From a virus, in the IMG/VR virus record IMGVR_UViG_3300042477_000480, positions 124,001-188,000 of that record: a stretch of DNA of 64,000 nt. The stretch is one strand, 5' to 3'. The notes beneath the pieces are model-generated. The model ran no database searches. It saw nothing but the letters and a program-made list of their open reading frames with translations, and was not told where the DNA came from. This document shows positions 60,208 through 64,000 of the stretch, piece after piece; the first letter of the stretch is position 1; the number at the start of each line of letters is the position of its first letter. Both the position numbers and the translations under genes were made by a program.

Positions 60208-60929
60208 TGGTAGTCGTGGCCAATCGGTTGTTCTTTAGCTGCCCGTCTGGACCCCGCAGCCTCGACGCCATCGGCATTGGCGTTGATCCATATGCCGTCG
60301 CGAAAATGGCAGACTACCAGATTTTGCTGTCTGCACAACTCCCCAAACATGACGTCTAAGCCCGCATGAATTTTTGTATCTGGCGGCCAGTTACATTGCT
60401 GTAAAACAGCTGTCTGCGCCGCCCACCAGCTGCCCGCAGCATGCGTAATATACGGCTGCGGTTCTTTGTCGTTATACCACGGCTGAGCTTTTATCCAATT
60501 TGCCTGATTTCCTACAAGCCGGGTTTTGTAAACAGAACCAACTACTGCGTTAGATTGCAGCTGCTGTTGCAGCCGCGGCAGCCAACTGTCGATATCAGTG
60601 TCCGGCGCAAAACACGAGTCGTCATCAAACCAGACGGTTATAGGCGCCGTAATCGGCGTCGAGTAAAACAGCCGGCGCATCATCGGGTATTTGTGTATGT
60701 TGTGCGGCGAGTCGATAACTTGCGCGTTTTTAAAGTGCGCAGAAATCTGCTGCTGTATAAACAAACGAGTTTCGTCGCTCACGGCATTGCAGCCGAAACG
60801 AAACTCAACCGGATACGCAGCTAACTGCTGCATCGGTTTGTTTAAGACACGCTGCGCCAGTTTATGGCAAGCCGCATCGCTGCCATAAAACAACACGCAC
60901 ACGCAGACAATAGCGGCTCCATCCGCCAT
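60204..60929 (-). CDS. GT-A glycosyltransferase-like protein
   Basis: The 241-residue protein has ITVWFDDDSCF (Asp102-104), the DxD metal/nucleotide-sugar site of GT-A enzymes, preceded by HKYPMMRRLFY and followed by an acceptor-side GSWWAAQ...HAGLDVMFGE. The fold and length fit family-2-type enzymes. This is the third glycosyltransferase in the window and the only GT-A one. Confidence 0.72.
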   Translation of the reverse strand: MADGAAIVCVCVLFYGSDAACHKLAQRVLNKPMQQLAAYPVEFRFGCNAVSDETRLFIQQQISAHFKNAQVIDSPHNIHKYPMMRRLFYSTPITAPITVWFDDDSCFAPDTDIDSWLPRLQQQLQSNAVVGSVYKTRLVGNQANWIKAQPWYNDKEPQPYITHAAGSWWAAQTAVLQQCNWPPDTKIHAGLDVMFGELCRQQNLVVCHFRDGIWINANADGVEAAGSRRAAKEQPIGHDYQ

Positions 60930-60953
60930 ATCGACTCCGTTCTTTATCGCGTC

Positions 60954-61379
60954 TTATAGCCGCTTATAGCCGGTCTCAATAATGTCCGCGATTTGCGCAA
61001 AAGAAAAGCCGTCGTCATTCAGCTCAGCCAAAGCGTCATGCACACTCGGCGGGCGAATAGTGCCATGATCGTCGTACATACCAGCCCACCGCCGTACGCG
61101 CGCCGGCAAAACAGCCTCACCGTTAACCGGCTCTTTCCCGAAACAAAAGATCGTCGTTCCGGCGGGCAGCGCGCGAATATCTTTCTTGCCAGATTTGCGA
61201 CGATTGGTCACAAACTTTTTATTCGCCGGAACAGCCTTCTGGTAAAGCTCGCAAAGCACCCCGAGACAACAGTGCCGGGTCGTGCCGCTTTTGGTTTTAA
61301 CTTTGAGCGCGCGGCGACCTTGTTTGTACTTTTTAGATCGAAGTGCCACGACCCACTTTTCTGCAATTGCCTTTTTCAT
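60954..61379 (-). CDS. conserved phage protein (ALRS...CCLGVLCEL family)
   Basis: I start at the ATG at 61379 after AGGAAAAAC. The 141-residue protein contains WVVALRSKKYKQGRRALK, RHCCLGVLCELY, LP..V(R)RWAGM and ELNDDGFSFAQIADIIE. I recall the order 'W..ALRSGKY.Q....L.....CCLGVLC.L......LND.G.SF..IAD.IE' from many phage proteins of unknown function. Confidence 0.7.
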   Translation of the reverse strand: MKKAIAEKWVVALRSKKYKQGRRALKVKTKSGTTRHCCLGVLCELYQKAVPANKKFVTNRRKSGKKDIRALPAGTTIFCFGKEPVNGEAVLPARVRRWAGMYDDHGTIRPPSVHDALAELNDDGFSFAQIADIIETGYKRL

Positions 61380-61438
61380 GTTTTTCCTATTACGACTGGC
61401 GGCTCCATCCGCGCCAAAGGCTCCATCCAAACACCAAC

Positions 61439-61987
61439 CTACAACTTCACGGGTTTCATGTGTGCACGCGCCACGGCAACCGGTAAGACAACCGGCGCCG
61501 CGCGAGATCGGCCAAGGGAGGTCATAGCCCGCATGACTGTTTTCGAGTCCGGTACGCGACCACCCTTTGCGTCTTTAATCATGCTTTCAATCGCATCTAG
61601 AAACGACGTGCGCTCTTTGAGCGAACCAAAATTAAACCGCACAGAAAATTGCGTGACAGTCTTACCCGCGTGCTCGTCTGCCACATCGCAACGCTCCCAC
61701 GCCGCATCTTTTGCGCCGCGGGTATACACGACAGACAGCCGACCAACCATGTCATAGATAACAATAACCGCCGATTTGTCGATATCTGTTACGAGCGTAA
61801 ACGCGTGAGGAAATCGAGTCGACGGAATAAACGGTAGCTTTTCAGCCATATCGCTGGATAAGTCGATACGCTGAAGCTGTAACGGAAAAGTTCGGTTGCC
61901 TAGCTTGTTGTCAGAAACAAAAAACTCAGCCTCCAAAGCACCGACACCCGGTTCGATTACGACCGGCACATTGCGTACAGAAAACAT
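61439..61987 (-). CDS. unknown 182-residue protein
   Basis: Alpha/beta-looking (ALEAEFFVSDNKLGNRTFPLQLQRIDL; AFTLVTDIDKSAVIVIYDMVGRLSVVYTR) with a basic end. No motif recognised. Lies in the same direction and spacing as its neighbours. Confidence 0.57.
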   Translation of the reverse strand: MFSVRNVPVVIEPGVGALEAEFFVSDNKLGNRTFPLQLQRIDLSSDMAEKLPFIPSTRFPHAFTLVTDIDKSAVIVIYDMVGRLSVVYTRGAKDAAWERCDVADEHAGKTVTQFSVRFNFGSLKERTSFLDAIESMIKDAKGGRVPDSKTVMRAMTSLGRSRAAPVVLPVAVARAHMKPVKL

Positions 61988-61996
61988 AACAGCCTC

Positions 61997-62884
61997 TCAT
62001 CGTGTAATGTCCGACCGGCGACGTTGCGGTACGGAATCCTCATCTTCTTCTTCGGTCTCGTCTTCCCTGCTGTTTAGCTCTTCTTGTACCTTTGTGCACA
62101 TGGCCACATGATCAGAAATAATGTCCGACAACTTACTGAAATTTTCGACGACCTCGTTGAAATACCCCATCGTGGTTTCATCGAGTTTTGTCGGAGACGC
62201 ATTTGCGATGTCGTCGTAGATATTGTCGCTCTTCTCGCAAAGCCACAAGGCCTCCGAGCGCGCAATAAACCGCCGCTGATGCTGCAGCAAGTCGTAGATC
62301 TGCTGCTTGATGCCCTTGGGCGCCTGATGCGTGCGTCCACTATTCTTCTGCTTGCCGCGAATCTCCTGCAGCTCCGTGGCCAACGTCCGGGCGGTGTACG
62401 CCTCCTCGGCGCACTTGCTCTCAATGGCCTGCCGCTGCGTGTCGTCGGGGATCTGCGACAGCAGCTGCACGTGCGAGGTCGTGATGCGCCACCGCGGCCG
62501 ATCGGGGCAGCGCATGGCCAGCAGCCTAGTGATCTCACCCTCGCTGGGATACTTCTCGAAGAAGTTCACGGCGCCGCGAAGCTGCTCTGCCGTATAGATC
62601 GGCGCGAAGATGGAGATGATCAACGACGCCCCGTCGACGTGCGCCGCCTGCTGCTGCGGCGTTAAGTACCGCTCTGGATCATCGCGCACTTCGGTGATAA
62701 GCCTGCCGACCCGCCAAAACGACGTCAGATTTGCCACCTGAATATCGCTGAACAGGTTTTCAATCTCGGATACGACGTCTTGTAACGCCGGCGTGAGATT
62801 GTCGGCCGCGGTGAGGTATGGCGAGTTACGAGCATCAATGATTTCCGCTTGGATCGCCAGCGCGGCCTTTGATTTCCTACCCAT
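61997..62884 (-). CDS. unknown 295-residue protein, faint resemblance to YhcG/DUF1016 N-terminal region
   Basis: The protein reads ANLTSFWRVGRLITEVRDD..., YTAEQLRGAVNFFEKYPS, WRITTSHVQLLSQIPDDTQRQA and YTARTLATELQEIRGKQKNSGR. The layout 'W.IG.LI......L....FY..F......W....LL.I......R......' recalls DUF1016 N-terminal domains, which accompany nucleases, but no nuclease domain follows; the end is acidic, then basic. The central part is more GC-rich than its neighbours. The call is weak. Confidence 0.5.
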   Translation of the reverse strand: MGRKSKAALAIQAEIIDARNSPYLTAADNLTPALQDVVSEIENLFSDIQVANLTSFWRVGRLITEVRDDPERYLTPQQQAAHVDGASLIISIFAPIYTAEQLRGAVNFFEKYPSEGEITRLLAMRCPDRPRWRITTSHVQLLSQIPDDTQRQAIESKCAEEAYTARTLATELQEIRGKQKNSGRTHQAPKGIKQQIYDLLQHQRRFIARSEALWLCEKSDNIYDDIANASPTKLDETTMGYFNEVVENFSKLSDIISDHVAMCTKVQEELNSREDETEEEDEDSVPQRRRSDITR

Positions 62885-62913
62885 TTCTGCTCTCCTTGGT
62901 TAAAGGTATCAAA

Positions 62914-64000
62914 CTACTTTTTCTTCCTGACTTTAATGTCAGGCAACAAGATTCGTAACGCTGTTGATTGCAGGTGATCGCGCAGTACGCAGTATTGCGA
63001 CCGCGAGCACCGCAAGATTGAACAAAACAAGTCATATGCCGTACGTGTTCTTAAAACTTCCTTTGTATAAACACTCAAAACATCTCTAGCCTCCAAATCA
63101 GATCCAACCATGGCGGCGTTTTTAAGAATCTGTTTTGCATCTTCGCGCGAAACTTTGAATTTCGCCAAGTACGCCGCCCACTTGTCATAGGCAGCTTCAA
63201 GCGTGTCCTTGTCGTCTGAAAACTCTAATGACACGCGCATCAGCTCAGCAATACGCTTTGCGACGACATTCATATCAATTACTCTGTCCGCCGCACGCGA
63301 GACCAGTATGGCCGTGCGTCCGACGAGATCGGCGCCAATGTGGTTTAACCGCGCGCCGACACTCGCCGGTTCGACCGCGACGCCAAACTTCGTATACAGG
63401 CACGTGTTAGCCCGAATAGCGTTGCCCGTGTCTTCGCGGTTTGCAAAGTACCAACCAGCCGCAAAATTATGCCGTGGGTCTGTATAAATATCTGACCGCC
63501 GGGTGGCTGGATCGATAAAATACAGCCGCAATTCACGGCCTAACAACTCGGCGCGAAAAAACTCGGCCGACGGCTGTTTTGCTGTTAACTCGTTTACGAC
63601 TGTTTCCAAAAATACGCTGTTGTCGAGCAGCCTGTGGTCTAGCCCCAGAAAGCCGTCAATCGTCTGCTCGCGATGACTCACCAGCAGATTACGCTCTCGG
63701 ATAGCTTCAAATCGTACGCGCAGCGTCGTGTTGTAAATGCTCACGGCCGCCGCGACGTCGGTTTCGCGGGCGAGCATTTTGATATTACGCACGTTCTCGC
63801 CGGACAACTCGTTGAACAACTGCGCTAAGCCAACAGATAGCGAAGACGCCAACGCACGAAAACCGACGGCGTTAAACCGATAGCCGCTCTCTGCGATGCG
63901 GCCGTCAGCGCTCATTAGCAGCTGCGACTCGTCTACAACGGGGACGGATTCTGTCGTAGATGAGCGATTTGCCAGAAAGCTGCGGCAGTCTTCAAACTGC
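62914..64000 (-). CDS. unknown protein, N-terminus off window (partial)
   Basis: An internal ATG at 63915 would give 333 residues, but the frame stays open to the window edge and the upstream part (FEDCRSFLANRSST...VVDESQLLM) looks coded, so the true start is probably outside. The sequence is helical with an Arg-rich interior (REDAKQILKNAAMVGSD, RTAYDLFCSILRCSRSQYC) and ends in lysines. No family recognised. Confidence 0.58.
   Translation of the reverse strand, partial: QFEDCRSFLANRSSTTESVPVVDESQLLMSADGRIAESGYRFNAVGFRALASSLSVGLAQLFNELSGENVRNIKMLARETDVAAAVSIYNTTLRVRFEAIRERNLLVSHREQTIDGFLGLDHRLLDNSVFLETVVNELTAKQPSAEFFRAELLGRELRLYFIDPATRRSDIYTDPRHNFAAGWYFANREDTGNAIRANTCLYTKFGVAVEPASVGARLNHIGADLVGRTAILVSRAADRVIDMNVVAKRIAELMRVSLEFSDDKDTLEAAYDKWAAYLAKFKVSREDAKQILKNAAMVGSDLEARDVLSVYTKEVLRTRTAYDLFCSILRCSRSQYCVLRDHLQSTALRILLPDIKVRKKK

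Overview
The window is part of a large tailed bacteriophage genome, probably a jumbo or 'huge' phage of a Gram-negative host. It holds a portal protein, a very large tail-fibre locus, a RuvC-type resolvase, thymidine and thymidylate kinases, glycosyltransferases, six tRNA genes and a tmRNA. Several proteins carry signal peptides suited to export into a periplasm. Nothing bacterial, such as ribosomal or core metabolic operons, is present. Almost every gene lies on the minus strand, densely packed with ATGA-type overlaps. The single clear plus-strand gene is a periplasmic thioredoxin. The host cannot be named from this sequence.

Layout, in window order (transcription mostly runs right to left). 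1-10.7 kb: an SF2 helicase with an N-terminal nucleotidyltransferase-like domain (cut by the window edge), an exported trypsin-like protease, two large multidomain proteins (one with a RelA/SpoT-like synthetase fold, one possibly a split permuted papain-type amidase) and an acid-ceramidase/NAAA-like Ntn hydrolase. 10.7-14.2 kb: the thioredoxin gene, a DUF2059 protein, very small genes, and two long non-coding stretches that look like large structured RNAs. 14.2-21.9 kb: small conserved phage genes interleaved with a tmRNA and six tRNAs. 22-24.7 kb: a glycosyltransferase, small genes and thymidine kinase. 24.7-47.2 kb: about 22 kb of tail-fibre/adhesin genes (collagen-like, LamG-like, glycine-rich, Mtd-type, RCC1 propeller, and a fibre fused to a trypsin-like protease). 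47.2-64 kb: thymidylate kinase, an HD phosphohydrolase, two more glycosyltransferases, the portal, a RuvC-like resolvase and many unrecognised genes.

Three signals tie the genes together. (1) A sigma28-like promoter, CTAAAT-N14-[GT]GG[CT]ATAT, occurs seven times on the minus strand with invariant spacing, usually touching the stop codon of the upstream gene; several copies are followed at once by a 5'-UTR stem-loop. (2) Hairpin terminators are followed by a conserved TTTAGCTATT-like tag, in some cases only about 20-30 nt before the next start codon. (3) The accessory region has an RNA theme: two candidate large structured RNAs, a tmRNA with predicted tag ALNSAPALAA, tRNAs, two small S4-domain proteins, and two domains of the kind that make and break (p)ppGpp.

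All functional calls come from reading motifs by eye. No database search, RNA folding program or tRNA scanner was run.
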